Positions 43,564 through 53,210 of a DNA stretch of 64,000 nucleotides are shown here, one piece after another. Made by a program: the position numbers and the translations under genes. Origin of the DNA: Serratia quinivorans (GTDB lineage Bacteria; Pseudomonadota; Gammaproteobacteria; Enterobacterales; Enterobacteriaceae); assembly GCF_946227985.1 (NCBI RefSeq), contig NZ_CAMKGL010000001.1:1612001-1676000 (forward strand), written 5' to 3'. How positions within the stretch are numbered: the stretch's first letter is position 1; each line of letters starts with the position of its first letter. The notes beneath the pieces are model-generated. The model was not told where the DNA came from. It saw nothing but the letters and a program-made list of their open reading frames with translations, and ran no database searches.

Positions 43564-44208
43564 TTAGCCGATAACCGCAATGCCCAGCCGTTCCATCATC
43601 TGGAACACCTGGTAACTGTCCAGCTTCACGCCCTGCAGGTCGGTACCGCGCAGATCCAGCTCACCCAGTTCCGAATTGGTCAAATCACAATGGGTAAAGT
43701 TGGCGGCACGCCAATCAAACGACGCAAACTCGCCACCAGACAGATCCGAACCGCTAAAAGTCGCGCCGAGGATCTGCGCACTGTTCCAGCGATTTTCCCA
43801 CAGCTCACATTTCTCCAGTACCACTTTCGAAAAGTTGGCGTAACTCAGGTTGCTTTTGGTGATATAAGCGCTGCAAAACCAGGTGCGCGAAGTGATCATA
43901 TTCATAAAGCTGGCACCACGAAAGTCTGCGCCCTGCGCACGACACTCGCGGATTTCGATACCCAGCGCGCTGGCATTTCTGAAGTCCGCCATCGACAGAT
44001 CACAGCTTTTAAAGCTGGCATCCTTCAACAACGCACGGCTGAAATTAGCGCCCTGCTGGCTCTCGCGATCGTAAAACTGACAGCCGATAAACTCGGTACC
44101 GGTCAGGTCAACACCCGAAAAATCGCAGTTAATAAAGCTGCCGTTTTCAATTTTCTTGCCGGTAAAACGGCCATGAGCAATTTTTTCACCATCCACTATC
44201 AGCGTCAT
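43564..44208 (-). CDS. qnr: Chromosomal QnrB-like pentapeptide-repeat protein
   Basis: This 214-residue protein is made of A(D/N)LXX-type pentapeptide repeats forming a right-handed helix that mimics DNA, so Qnr proteins bind and protect gyrase and topoisomerase IV from quinolones. Segments such as GTEFIGCQFYDRESQ, KSCDLSMADFRN, YITKSNLSYANFSKV and ENRWNSAQILGATFSGSDLS follow QnrB closely, and the length equals the QnrB family's. The start at 44208 corresponds to the QnrB Met; an open extension to 44238 crosses the LexA box and is rejected. No mobile element is adjacent, so this is a resident gene like the Smaqnr genes of Serratia. Confidence 0.93.
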   Translation of the reverse strand: MTLIVDGEKIAHGRFTGKKIENGSFINCDFSGVDLTGTEFIGCQFYDRESQQGANFSRALLKDASFKSCDLSMADFRNASALGIEIRECRAQGADFRGASFMNMITSRTWFCSAYITKSNLSYANFSKVVLEKCELWENRWNSAQILGATFSGSDLSGGEFASFDWRAANFTHCDLTNSELGELDLRGTDLQGVKLDSYQVFQMMERLGIAVIG

Positions 44209-44218
44209 TGCGATACCC

Positions 44219-44234
44219 CTGTTTATTTGTACAG
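44219..44234 (-). promoter_or_regulatory. LexA (SOS) box ahead of qnr
   Basis: On the minus strand CTGTACAAATAAACAG fits CTGT-N8-ACAG with no mismatch. It ends 11 bp before the qnr start codon, as in plasmid qnrB genes, which are induced by DNA damage including quinolone exposure. Confidence 0.85.
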
Positions 44235-44334
44235 TCAATCGCGCATTATAAGCAGATCCTGGGGACGGAGAAAAACGCTTTACCCGAATTTATCCCTCTC
44301 ACAGCACAAAAAAACACATACGTGTTGATACCCC

Positions 44335-45078
44335 TCAAGCTTGCCTGACCTGGAGTCGGTTCATGTTCACGCCGGTAGCCTGGGCATGCAATACGCCCTG
44401 TTCAATTAACGCATACAGGCGGAAATTCAAAAAGGTGTCGCCCACCGAATAGGGAGTATTCACCATGGCGTTTCCCACCACCCTGGAGCCCTGGGTATAC
44501 TCGCTCGGGCAATGTTCCAGCAGCAGCGGATCGTAGTAATCCAACGCTTTCCCCTGCACTTCTCCCTGCGTAAAAATCCTCACGGGTGCAGTGTCCGCCA
44601 ACAACCGCCGCCAGTCTTCAATGAGCGCCACTTTATCTTCTTGAGTCAATTCACGCCGACGGATCCACAGTGGCTCCAACATGTCTACCGGACACCAGTT
44701 GGTGCTCATCCGCCCGGTGTGTTCGGTGACGTTAACCACAAAGACCTGCCGCTCGCCGATCAGCGGCAACAGCGCGCGCAACATCAGTTGCTCATCGGGG
44801 TTATCGCCAATCCACAGAGTCACCTGACCGGTGACGGCGGCTAGCTGTATTTTTAAGCTTTCCACTACCGCCAAACGCTGTACGGAAGTGTCCCACTCCG
44901 GCGCGTAAACCGATTGGTGCAGATCGCGAAACCAGCGGGACCTCGCCTGCTGTCCCTGATCATCATCCAGCGCACACAGCGGCCCGAATGACAAGGTATC
45001 GGTGAATTCCAATACGTCCTCTCCGGGGTAGGCCAGCCGTACGCAGCCCCCCGACAGGGCGATATGCACATCCTTCAT
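44335..45078 (-). CDS. DUF1835-domain protein
   Basis: This 247-residue protein is read from MKDVHIALSGG with GGAGGAG upstream; a frame to 45183 lacks a ribosome site. The N-terminal part, with DTLSFGPLCALDDDQGQQAR and LWIGDNPDEQLMLRALLP, is DUF1835-like. The C-terminal part resembles the partner domain often fused to it. No enzymatic function is known to me. It has no signal peptide. Confidence 0.7.
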   Translation of the reverse strand: MKDVHIALSGGCVRLAYPGEDVLEFTDTLSFGPLCALDDDQGQQARSRWFRDLHQSVYAPEWDTSVQRLAVVESLKIQLAAVTGQVTLWIGDNPDEQLMLRALLPLIGERQVFVVNVTEHTGRMSTNWCPVDMLEPLWIRRRELTQEDKVALIEDWRRLLADTAPVRIFTQGEVQGKALDYYDPLLLEHCPSEYTQGSRVVGNAMVNTPYSVGDTFLNFRLYALIEQGVLHAQATGVNMNRLQVRQA

Positions 45079-45186
45079 CAATGATCTCCTCCGCCTATTC
45101 CTTAAAATAATCCTGAAGGATTTTGCCAACATTTCTGCGCAGTCACTAGACAAAAAATCCGAATTTGCCTGCCCAAATGACACAAA

Positions 45187-45212
45187 AAAACCGCCCTTGG
45201 GCGGTTTATTAT
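45187..45212 (-). terminator. Terminator after the 69-residue gene
   Basis: AAACCGCCC / GGGCGGTTT-type stem with a TTG centre and an adjacent A-run (T-run on the minus strand) lies 12 bp beyond the small gene's stop. Confidence 0.85.
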
Positions 45213-45224
45213 CGCTGACGGAAT

Positions 45225-45434
45225 TTATTTCAGCGCTTCCTGGATCGCATCAGCCATCGGGCCAATATGCTTTTCAGCGGCCTTCAACTGAAAATCCACA
45301 CCGTTGCCGTCGTTGGTATCAGACAGCGTGGCCTTGATCAGCTCCAGCGCCGCCTGCACCGCCACCAGTCTTTTATGTTGCTCATCCGTGATCGGTTTGG
45401 AGCTCATCGTCGTCGGATAGTATTGCTCTAACAT
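45225..45434 (-). CDS. Small conserved hypothetical protein, 69 residues
   Basis: A good ribosome site (AAGGAGAG) precedes the ATG at 45434. The protein is mostly helical and acidic at its centre (SDTNDGNGVDFQLKAAEKHI), with no signal or membrane segment. The family is not recognised. A terminator follows directly, supporting a real short transcript. Confidence 0.65.
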   Translation of the reverse strand: MLEQYYPTTMSSKPITDEQHKRLVAVQAALELIKATLSDTNDGNGVDFQLKAAEKHIGPMADAIQEALK

Positions 45435-45608
45435 CGTTCTCTCCTTGTGATTAGGCTAGTGGCTAACTTAACAGAATTTAAAGATATTTCTAATGGATCG
45501 CGCCGCATAATCCACATTCTCTGCGTTGATGTATGCCGCAGTCAAATCAACATGGTGAATAAGTGAACTATAATTGGGCGAACTGAGGTTTTCAGCAGGT
45601 AGCCCATT

Positions 45609-45959
45609 ATGTCATTTCAAGGTAGCTGTCACTGCGGCGCCGTCACCTTTACGGTGAACGCCGATCTGCCCCATGAGGCTCTGAGTTGCAACTGTTCAAT
45701 CTGTCGCCGTAAAGGCATGTTGCTGGCGTTTTTCCCAATCGACAGCTTTGTGCTTAACAGCGGGGAAGACCAAATTCGCGGTTATACCTTTAATAAACAC
45801 ATCATTCAGCACCAGTTCTGCCAGACCTGCGGTACTGAGGCTTTTGCCTACGGAAAAGGCCCGGATGGTGCGGCAATGTGCGCCGTCAATCTTCGTTGCG
45901 TGCCGGAATTGGCGCTGGATTCGTTGAAAATCCATCCGTTTGATGGCGCCAGCGCCTGA
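45609..45959 (+). CDS. GFA-family zinc protein (glutathione-dependent formaldehyde-activating-like)
   Basis: This 116-residue protein has three Cys groups typical of the GFA/CENP-V fold: GSCHCGAVTF, LSCNCSICRRKG and QFCQTCGTEAF. They bind zinc. The family includes glutathione-dependent formaldehyde-activating enzymes, although most members have no tested activity. It stands alone with a ribosome site CAGGTAG ahead of its ATG. Confidence 0.85.
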   Translation: MSFQGSCHCGAVTFTVNADLPHEALSCNCSICRRKGMLLAFFPIDSFVLNSGEDQIRGYTFNKHIIQHQFCQTCGTEAFAYGKGPDGAAMCAVNLRCVPELALDSLKIHPFDGASA

Positions 45960-45992
45960 ATAGTCATCAGGCGGGATATCCCCGCCTGCCTG

Positions 45993-46307
45993 CTACTCCA
46001 GATAAAACACTTCGGTTAACGCCTCGCTCACCGGGCTGTTATCGGCATGGCTGGGCATCAGTTCACGCATCGAAAGCCACCAGCGTTGACATACCTCTGT
46101 CGCCGCTACGGCCTGCCAGCGCGCTTCTGACTCAATCTCCACCACTGCAAACAGCAGGTTGCGACCGCTATCAAGGAAGATACTGTAGTGGTGCGCGCCG
46201 TGCTGCTTTAAGGTCTGCGCCAGCTCCGGCCAGATTGGCGCATGGCGACGCTGATATTCCTGATGTGCATCGGGGTGTATCTGCATGACAAACGCCTTGC
46301 GGATCAT
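45993..46307 (-). CDS. rhaM: L-rhamnose mutarotase
   Basis: This 104-residue ferredoxin-like dimeric protein interconverts alpha and beta anomers of L-rhamnose. Family residues appear in [24 protein letters not shown]-like [22 protein letters not shown] and [18 protein letters not shown]. It ends the rhaBADM transcript and overlaps rhaD by four bases. Confidence 0.93.
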   Translation of the reverse strand: MIRKAFVMQIHPDAHQEYQRRHAPIWPELAQTLKQHGAHHYSIFLDSGRNLLFAVVEIESEARWQAVAATEVCQRWWLSMRELMPSHADNSPVSEALTEVFYLE

Positions 46308-47140
46308 AGCTCACGCACCACATTCAGCGCCGCCGCCCAGGGCTTAACCTCGAAGCGTTCGCCCAGCGCGATCAACTGCGCTTTACTGATGGTTTGCTTC
46401 ATGCCGTTCATCGATAGCACCTTCACCAGTACCTGAGCCGATTTTTCCGCAGTGTCGATCAGGCCGAAGGCTTCGTCCAAAGAGGGGCCGCTGGCGAAAA
46501 TACCGTGGAACGGCCACAGTACCAACGAGTGCGACCCCATCTGCTGCGAGGTTTGCTCACCAATGCCGTCGGTACCCGGCACCATCCAGGGCACAATACC
46601 AACGCCGTCCGGGAACACCACCAGGCATTCGGTGCTGCCTTCCCACAGCATGCGGGTGAAACTCGCCGAGTCCAGCTCCAGCACATAGCTCAGGGCGATC
46701 AGGTTGGTGGCGTGGCAGTGCATAATCACCCGGTCACGTCCGTCGGTCAGGGTTTTGCGCACGCAGTGTGACTGCAAGTGCGATGCCAGCTCCGACGTCG
46801 GCACGCCGCCGTTGGTCAACCCCCAGTGAATACTGTAGGCGTGGCCATCCTCGCTAATGCGCAGCAATACCAGGCTATCGGCCGGATCGAGCTGCACATT
46901 GCGGAAAAACTTGCCGGAGCCGGTCACCAGGAACCAACAGTTAGCCAATTCCACCGCCGGTAGGTTCAGTTCGACGCGGCGGGGTTGAGGATAAAAATCC
47001 GCCGCGTACGGCTGTACCTCTTCGTCCAGCAGACGCAGGCTGACGTTGCCGCCGTTACGTTCATCCCAGCCTTTCAGCCACATATCCGCGGTGGCTTTCA
47101 CCATGCCCTGAACAAACCATGAAGAAAGAAGTTGTTGCAT
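46304..47140 (-). CDS. rhaD: Rhamnulose-1-phosphate aldolase
   Basis: This 278-residue class II zinc aldolase splits L-rhamnulose-1-phosphate into dihydroxyacetone phosphate and L-lactaldehyde. [28 protein letters not shown] and the zinc His pair in [18 protein letters not shown] match Rha[20 protein letters not shown], with the third His, completes the site. The lactaldehyde product is taken by the AldA encoded at 53211. Confidence 0.95.
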   Translation of the reverse strand: MQQLLSSWFVQGMVKATADMWLKGWDERNGGNVSLRLLDEEVQPYAADFYPQPRRVELNLPAVELANCWFLVTGSGKFFRNVQLDPADSLVLLRISEDGHAYSIHWGLTNGGVPTSELASHLQSHCVRKTLTDGRDRVIMHCHATNLIALSYVLELDSASFTRMLWEGSTECLVVFPDGVGIVPWMVPGTDGIGEQTSQQMGSHSLVLWPFHGIFASGPSLDEAFGLIDTAEKSAQVLVKVLSMNGMKQTISKAQLIALGERFEVKPWAAALNVVREL

Positions 47141-47149
47141 ACGGCGCCC

Positions 47150-48406
47150 TTAACGTTGATTGAGAATGTGTTTTTCGTATTGGCGAACTTCGCTGAGCCA
47201 GCCGGCATCGGCGGGTACCTCGTGGCGCAGGCAGTACATCTCCCAAACCGCCTGCCACGGCAGTGATTTCTGCTCTTCCAGCATCGCCAGCCGCGCGGTG
47301 TAGTCGCCGTCATTTTCCAGACGACGCAGCAATTCCACCGGTTCCAACAACGCGCGCAAAAGTGCCTTACGGGCATTGCGCGTGCCGATTACCCAGGCAG
47401 CAATGCGGTTGATCGAAGCATCAAAGAAATCGAGGCCAATATGCACCTTGTCAAACAGGCCGTGGCGCACAATTTCGTGGGCGATGGCCTGGGTTTCATC
47501 ATCCAGCAGTACCACATGGTCGCTGTCCCAGCGCACCGGACGGCTGACGTGCAGCAACAGACGCGGCACGAACAGCATGGCGGTGGAAATTTTGTCAGAA
47601 ATCACCTCGGTCGGATGGAAATGTCCGGCATCCAGCGTCAGCGCTACCTGGCGGCTGGTGGCATAGCCCAGATAGAACTCGTTGGAGCCGACGGTGTAGC
47701 TCTCTGCGCCAATGCCAAACAGTTTGCTTTCCACCGCGTCGATATGGTGGCGGGGATCCAGCGGTTGGCCGATCACCTCATCCAGCGCGCTCAACAGACG
47801 TTGCCGCGGCGCCATACGATCGACGGTGAGGTCTTTCATGCCATCCGGCACCCAGATATTCATCACCGACGGCGTGCCAAGCTGTTCGCCGAAATAGGCC
47901 GAAACCCGGCGACTGGCCTGACAATGTTCGATCCAAAAGCGCCGAATCGCCGGATCGGCATGGGCCAGGGTGAAGCCGTCGCGGCTCAAAGGGTGTGAAA
48001 AACAGCTCGGGTTAAAATCCAGCCCCAGTCCCTGCGCCTTGGCCCATTCCACCCAATGGCTGAAGTGCGCCGGTTCAATGGCATTACGCTCCACCGGCAC
48101 CTCGCTTTCCAGATAGATCGCATGCAGGTTCACCCGTTTTGGCCCCGGGATCAGCGACATGGCCCGCTGCAGATCGGCGCGCAACTGGTTGGCATTGGTT
48201 GCCCGGCCCGGATAATTGCCGGTGGCCTGAATGCCGCCGGTCAGCGCTCCCTGTGGATTTTCAAAGCCGCGTACGTCATCGCCCTGCCAGCAGTGCATTG
48301 AGATCGGAATACCATCCAATTGCGCCAGCGCCTGCTCGACGTCGATGCCGAGATCCTCAAAACGTATTTTGGCGAACTCATACGCCTGTTCAATAAGTCG
48401 GGTCAT
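47150..48406 (-). CDS. rhaA: L-rhamnose isomerase
   Basis: This 418-residue metal-dependent TIM-barrel enzyme converts L-rhamnose to L-rhamnulose. Blocks include [58 protein letters not shown] and [17 protein letters not shown]. The start is the ATG at 48406, eight bases after AAGGAG; an in-frame TTG two codons earlier is less likely. It overlaps the end of rhaB by four bases. Confidence 0.94.
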   Translation of the reverse strand: MTRLIEQAYEFAKIRFEDLGIDVEQALAQLDGIPISMHCWQGDDVRGFENPQGALTGGIQATGNYPGRATNANQLRADLQRAMSLIPGPKRVNLHAIYLESEVPVERNAIEPAHFSHWVEWAKAQGLGLDFNPSCFSHPLSRDGFTLAHADPAIRRFWIEHCQASRRVSAYFGEQLGTPSVMNIWVPDGMKDLTVDRMAPRQRLLSALDEVIGQPLDPRHHIDAVESKLFGIGAESYTVGSNEFYLGYATSRQVALTLDAGHFHPTEVISDKISTAMLFVPRLLLHVSRPVRWDSDHVVLLDDETQAIAHEIVRHGLFDKVHIGLDFFDASINRIAAWVIGTRNARKALLRALLEPVELLRRLENDGDYTARLAMLEEQKSLPWQAVWEMYCLRHEVPADAGWLSEVRQYEKHILNQR

Positions 48407-49875
48407 AAGCAAAGCTCCTTGGTCGTGGGAATAAGCATCTGGAACCGCTGCCAGTTGGCCGTAAAGGCCTCGAACGGCTGCGGTGAAAAAGTCTGTTGCG
48501 GGAAGTTGTCTGCCACCAATTGCCGGAAAGCGGTGACATCCGCCAGCTCACCCAGCGCGATCAGTTGGCTGCCGATGTTGCCCAGCGTCGAGGCTTCGAC
48601 GGGCCCGGCCGACAGCGGGATACCGCAGGCGTCGGCACAAAGCTGGTTGAGCAACGGGTTCTGGCTACCCCCACCGACGATATGCAGATGGCTGAAGGGA
48701 TGCCCGCGCAAGGCCTGCAATTCGCCCAGCACCTGGCGGTAAAGCAGCGCCAGGCTATCGAAAATACAGCGCGCCAGCGCCGGGGGCGTTTGCGGTGGCA
48801 GCATTCCCTGCTCAACACTGGCCTGGCGGATCTCTTGCACCATTGATGTCGGGTTGATAAAACGCGGATGGTTGGGGTTGATTAGCGATCGACAGCCCGG
48901 CTGCGCCGCCGCCTGTTCGACCAGTTGGCACAGGTCGGTGATATTCAGTTCCTCGCACACCCGCTGCAGCAGCCACAGGCCCATGATGTTTTTCAATACC
49001 CGATACCGCCCTTCCGCGCCGCCCTCGTTGGTGATGTTGGCCGCCAGCGCCGCCGCGCCGGTGTAAGGGTGCTGACTCTCAAAGCCCATCAACGACCAGG
49101 TCCCGGAGCTGAGGTAGGCGGCGTGTTTACCCCGTAGCGGCGTTGCCAGCACGGCGCTGGCGGTGTCATGGGTGGCCACCGCAATGACCGGCACTAGCGC
49201 CCCATTGGCCATCCGCCAATGGCCGAGGGTGTTGCCCGGCGGCGTCGGACGACCGAACCAGGCCGCTTTGGCACCGGCCCAGGCCAGCAAAGCCGGATCC
49301 CAGTCTCCACTGTGAATATTCAGCAATTGGCTGGTGGTGGCATTGGTGTATTCCCAGTTCAATTGCCCGGTAAGCCGATAGTGCAGGTAGTCCGGGAGCA
49401 ACAAGGCATGGGCGACGCTTGCCAGCAATTCAGGGTGGCGCTGGCTGAAGGCACGCAGTTGGTAAAGGGTATTAAAAGGCAAGAACTGGATGCCGGTACG
49501 CTGATACAGCCATTGCGCCCCCATCTCGTGCTGCGCCTGTTGCATCAGCCCGTGAGTGCGAGCGTCGCGGTAGGCAACCGGTAGCCCGACGCGCCGCCCT
49601 TCGTTATCGAGCAGCAGATAATCCACGCCCCAGGTATCGATACCTATGCTGTCCGGCGTGACGCCCTGTAGGTCCAACTGTTGCAACCCCTGACGTATGG
49701 CGTACTCCAGCCCGTCGATATCCCAGCAGTCATGGCCGTCGATCGACACCAGATGATTACTGAAGCGGGTGATTTCCTGCAGGCTGATTGTCCGGTCGTC
49801 GGATTGATAGCGCCCTAACATTACACGGCCGCTGGAGGCACCAAGATCGATGGAGACAATGTTGCGAATGGTCAT
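48403..49875 (-). CDS. rhaB: L-rhamnulokinase
   Basis: This 490-residue FGGY-family kinase phosphorylates L-rhamnulose. It has the N-terminal phosphate loop [32 protein letters not shown] and the nucleotide-site segment [20 protein letters not shown]. It is the first gene of rhaBADM and is divergent from rhaS, giving the standard enterobacterial rha control region. Confidence 0.95.
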   Translation of the reverse strand: MTIRNIVSIDLGASSGRVMLGRYQSDDRTISLQEITRFSNHLVSIDGHDCWDIDGLEYAIRQGLQQLDLQGVTPDSIGIDTWGVDYLLLDNEGRRVGLPVAYRDARTHGLMQQAQHEMGAQWLYQRTGIQFLPFNTLYQLRAFSQRHPELLASVAHALLLPDYLHYRLTGQLNWEYTNATTSQLLNIHSGDWDPALLAWAGAKAAWFGRPTPPGNTLGHWRMANGALVPVIAVATHDTASAVLATPLRGKHAAYLSSGTWSLMGFESQHPYTGAAALAANITNEGGAEGRYRVLKNIMGLWLLQRVCEELNITDLCQLVEQAAAQPGCRSLINPNHPRFINPTSMVQEIRQASVEQGMLPPQTPPALARCIFDSLALLYRQVLGELQALRGHPFSHLHIVGGGSQNPLLNQLCADACGIPLSAGPVEASTLGNIGSQLIALGELADVTAFRQLVADNFPQQTFSPQPFEAFTANWQRFQMLIPTTKELCL

Positions 49876-50162
49876 GGGGTGGCTTCCTGATGAATCGATG
49901 GCATCAGTCTAAAACCCCAGATAAACGGCACCTTATCACCACTGCCAGCCCACCGTGCGGGCTGGCAATACGGCAAAGATTTACGCGATACAGCTCACGT
50001 TTTGTTTTTTTACCGCCTGTGACGCTGCGCGCACTTTGGCATTTTTCCGCGCCTTTCTTGATAAATGAACGCGGCATGACCGCTTTTTACGTTGCAAATT
50101 AAAGGCGACCACCCGACGCCTCCTTTAGTATCTGTTAAAGATTGGTTAACGGAGATCGAAAG
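49876..50162. promoter_or_regulatory. rhaBADM-rhaSR divergent control region
   Basis: This 287-bp region holds both promoters. TGTGACGCTGCGCGCA at about 50017-50032 is half of a CRP site. A perfect inverted repeat GCCAGCCC / GGGCTGGC lies at 49944-49966, in what should be the rhaB leader side. RhaS and RhaR sites should be here by homology, but I could not place them with confidence. Confidence 0.55.
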
Positions 50163-50993
50163 ATGGCTATCCTGCACGGCAGTGATTTTTTCGCTTCAAG
50201 CCCCTACCCGGTCGCTATCGAACCCCGGGAGCCGCAGCCGAGCTTTCCTGAGCATCATCATGATTTTCATGAAATTGTGATTGTGGAACAGGGCGCCGGT
50301 ACCCACGTGCTGAACGGCCGGCCACAAAGGCTCTGCAGCGGCTGCGTATGTTTTATCCGCGATTGCGATCGGCATCTTTACGAACAAACCGAAAATCTCC
50401 ATCTGACCAACGTACTGTACCGCGGCCCCAACGCCTTCCGCTTTCTTGCCAGGCTGGAGCAACTGCTGCCGCAAGCGGGCAATGAACAATCGCAGCCGCA
50501 CTGGCGCATCAACAACAAGCTGCTGGCACAGGTACAAGTCATTATTCAGCGGCTCGAACAAACCCCTGCAACATTCAGCCTGGAACATTTGGCACAGCAG
50601 GAGTTGCTGTTTATGCAATTGCTGGTGCTGCTACGACAGGGCTGTATCGCTGCCTCTATTGACGATCAGGAAGGCCGTCTGCGGCGGCTATTGGACTGGC
50701 TGGCGGAAAACTACGGTGATGAGATCAAATGGGATGAGTTGGCCGACCGTTTTTCCCTGCCCTTGCGCACCCTGCATCGCCAGATGAAAAAACAGACCGG
50801 CAACACGCCGCAGCGTTACCTCAACCGGCTGCGGTTGTTGCAGGCACGGCAAATGCTGCGGCAGGATGAAACGCGCATCACCGATATCGCCTACCAATGC
50901 GGATTTGGTGACAGCAATCACTTTTCCACGCTTTTCAAACGCGAGTTCGGCTATTCCCCCCGTACTCTACGGCAGAACGATTTCTTAACCTGA
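50163..50993 (+). CDS. rhaS: L-rhamnose-responsive activator RhaS
   Basis: This 276-residue AraC-family protein has an N-terminal cupin rhamnose-binding domain ([19 protein letters not shown]) and a C-terminal double HTH ([18 protein letters not shown]). It activates rhaBAD and rhaT when rhamnose is bound. The start at [10 protein letters not shown] follows GGAG. rhaR begins seven bases after its stop. Confidence 0.93.
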   Translation: MAILHGSDFFASSPYPVAIEPREPQPSFPEHHHDFHEIVIVEQGAGTHVLNGRPQRLCSGCVCFIRDCDRHLYEQTENLHLTNVLYRGPNAFRFLARLEQLLPQAGNEQSQPHWRINNKLLAQVQVIIQRLEQTPATFSLEHLAQQELLFMQLLVLLRQGCIAASIDDQEGRLRRLLDWLAENYGDEIKWDELADRFSLPLRTLHRQMKKQTGNTPQRYLNRLRLLQARQMLRQDETRITDIAYQCGFGDSNHFSTLFKREFGYSPRTLRQNDFLT

Positions 50994-50999
50994 GGTGCC

Positions 51000-51872
51000 A
51001 TGGTGAAAAGCCCACTGCTGTTGATCAAAGAGGATTATTTGCCGTCGGCACTGATGCCGGTGGCGGTGGCCGATCGTGCGCCCCAATCGTCATTTCCGCC
51101 GCACATTCACGAGTTCAGTGAAATCGTGATTGTCTGGCGCGGTAACGGCATGCATGTCCTGAACGATCAGCCCTGGCGGGTGACCTGCGGGGATATGTTT
51201 TATATCCGCGCCCCTGACTGCCACAGTTATGAGTCGGTCAACGACCTGGTGCTGGACAATATACTCTACTGCCCGGAACGTTTCCGACTGGCGATCGGCT
51301 GGGCGGAACTGCTGCCACCAGACAACGCCCAGCACCAGTCACACTGGCGTCTGACCACCAGGGGAATGGCACTGGCACGCAGCGTGATCCAGCAGTTGGC
51401 GCTCGAAAGCCGTAAAACCGACCTGCTGTCGATCCAACTCACCGAGGCGCTGTTTCTACAACTGGTGCTAATTCTGCGTCGCCATCGTTATGCCGTCGGC
51501 CGGGACGACCAACTGCCGGAAGGTGAACAGCTGGACTTGCTGATGGCGGCCGTTCAGGGCGACAAGGGTGCACGTTTTGAGCTGGAAGCGTTCTGCCGGC
51601 ACCATCAACTGGCAGAACGCAGCCTGAAACAGCTGTTCCGCCAGCAGACCGGCATGACCATCAGCCATTACCTGCGGCAGTTGCAACTCTGCCGGGCCAA
51701 GTCTCTGCTGCGCGGCAGTGATGAACTGATCGGCGAAGTGGCCGCCCGCTGCGGCTTTGAAGACAGCAACTATTTTTCAGTGGTGTTCACTCGTGAAACC
51801 GGCATCACCCCCAGCGCCTGGCGCCAGCGCTTTAAACGCGCCGAGCTCCCCGCCGCCGGGGTAAAACGCTGA
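51000..51872 (+). CDS. rhaR: L-rhamnose-responsive activator RhaR
   Basis: This 290-residue AraC-family paralogue of RhaS has [20 protein letters not shown] in the sensor domain and the C-terminal DNA-binding block [18 protein letters not shown]. It activates rhaSR in response to rhamnose. Its stop abuts the convergent rhaT stop without a spacer, so no terminator fits between them. Confidence 0.93.
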   Translation: MVKSPLLLIKEDYLPSALMPVAVADRAPQSSFPPHIHEFSEIVIVWRGNGMHVLNDQPWRVTCGDMFYIRAPDCHSYESVNDLVLDNILYCPERFRLAIGWAELLPPDNAQHQSHWRLTTRGMALARSVIQQLALESRKTDLLSIQLTEALFLQLVLILRRHRYAVGRDDQLPEGEQLDLLMAAVQGDKGARFELEAFCRHHQLAERSLKQLFRQQTGMTISHYLRQLQLCRAKSLLRGSDELIGEVAARCGFEDSNYFSVVFTRETGITPSAWRQRFKRAELPAAGVKR

Positions 51873-52907
51873 TCACCCCGCCATGCCCAGGCCGACAACA
51901 TTAGCGGCCAGAATGATCGTCAAACAGCCGATGCACAATACGAAGACCGGGCGACGGCCGGCATTTTTCCACTCTCTGAGCAACAGCCCGACCAGACCGC
52001 CGCACAGCACATAGAAGCTCATGTGCAGCATCCAACTGATAAAGTCATACTGCGCGGGAATGTTGGCGTGGCCCCAGGCATAGAAGAAGAATTGCAGATA
52101 CCACATGGTGCCGCCGAGTAACGAAAACAGCATGTTGGCCACCAGCAGCGATTTGGCCTGCGAGAAATCGGCCCTGACTGACAGATCCTTCCTGACCGCC
52201 AGACGAATAAAACAGTAGGTCAGGTTAACCCATGCCCCGCCCCCCATGATCACCACGTAGCTCGGCAGCGCGACATACAGCGGATCGATCCCCAAATCCG
52301 CTGCGGCCTGGTGCATAGGTTTGGCGGCGTCCATGGCAAACGACATACCGGCGGAGAAGATGCCGCACATCACCGCCAACAGTAGTCCTTTACGCAGGTT
52401 GAACTCTTCAGCGCGAATGCCCATCGCCCGCTCTTTCAGCACTCCGGCCCACGAAACTATCACCACACCGAGCAAGGCAATTGCCACCCCAAGTAGCGTC
52501 AACTTCCCCCCAGCGGAACTGAACAACGCCACAAAGCGCCCCTGCAATAGCGGGGTCATCAGGGTGCCCACCACCAGCGTGATGCCAATGGCGATACCAA
52601 TCCCCATCGACATGCCCAGATAGCGCATGGTCAGGCCGTAGTTGACGTTACCAATGCCCCACATGGCGCCAAACAGGAACACCGGTAGCAGGGTCGACAG
52701 GCTGAACGAACTGTAATAGCGCCAGAAATCCGGCAGCAGCATATAGCTCACCGCCCAGGGCAGGATCAACCACGACATCAGGCCACCGATCGACCACATG
52801 GTTTCCCATGACCAGCGACGCACTTTTTTGAATGGGGCATAAAAACAGGCGGCGCTGGCGGCGCCCACCAGATGCCACAGGATTCCCAACATGACAGCAT
52901 TATTCAT
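51873..52907 (-). CDS. rhaT: L-rhamnose:H+ symporter
   Basis: This 344-residue protein, the same length as E. coli RhaT, has ten membrane helices in the DMT superfamily. Blocks include [60 protein letters not shown] and [20 protein letters not shown]. The start at [10 protein letters not shown] matches the family; the frame to 52943 lacks a suitable ribosome site. Confidence 0.94.
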   Translation of the reverse strand: MNNAVMLGILWHLVGAASAACFYAPFKKVRRWSWETMWSIGGLMSWLILPWAVSYMLLPDFWRYYSSFSLSTLLPVFLFGAMWGIGNVNYGLTMRYLGMSMGIGIAIGITLVVGTLMTPLLQGRFVALFSSAGGKLTLLGVAIALLGVVIVSWAGVLKERAMGIRAEEFNLRKGLLLAVMCGIFSAGMSFAMDAAKPMHQAAADLGIDPLYVALPSYVVIMGGGAWVNLTYCFIRLAVRKDLSVRADFSQAKSLLVANMLFSLLGGTMWYLQFFFYAWGHANIPAQYDFISWMLHMSFYVLCGGLVGLLLREWKNAGRRPVFVLCIGCLTIILAANVVGLGMAG

Positions 52908-53210
52908 TGTTTTTGATTCCTTCGTTGCTTGTGATGAGGACAAAAAACAGGCGTGAAGGAGTCTATGAATATTGTCCGGCGCGCAACCTTAGCCTGACTG
53001 CCAGTTCTGACGGAAGCTGGCAAAATACCAGAGGTATCGCTGACCGGGATCACAAATTCATCGCAAGGCTGCACGGGTGGCAGACAGCGGCCTGAGGAGC
53101 ATGCTCTGGCTGCCATTCTGACGACGAGGCTGGCAGTGAGACAAAGGTTTTTAACACAGGAAGGTCATTACCATCACAAGGCATTAATAATAATCCTGTG
53201 GAGCCCTGCC
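52908..53210. promoter_or_regulatory. rhaT-aldA divergent region
   Basis: This 303-bp gap has no convincing gene. It must carry the rhaT promoter and probably that of aldA. GGGATCACA near 53047 is a CRP half-site only. RhaS sites are expected for rhaT but were not resolved. Confidence 0.4.
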
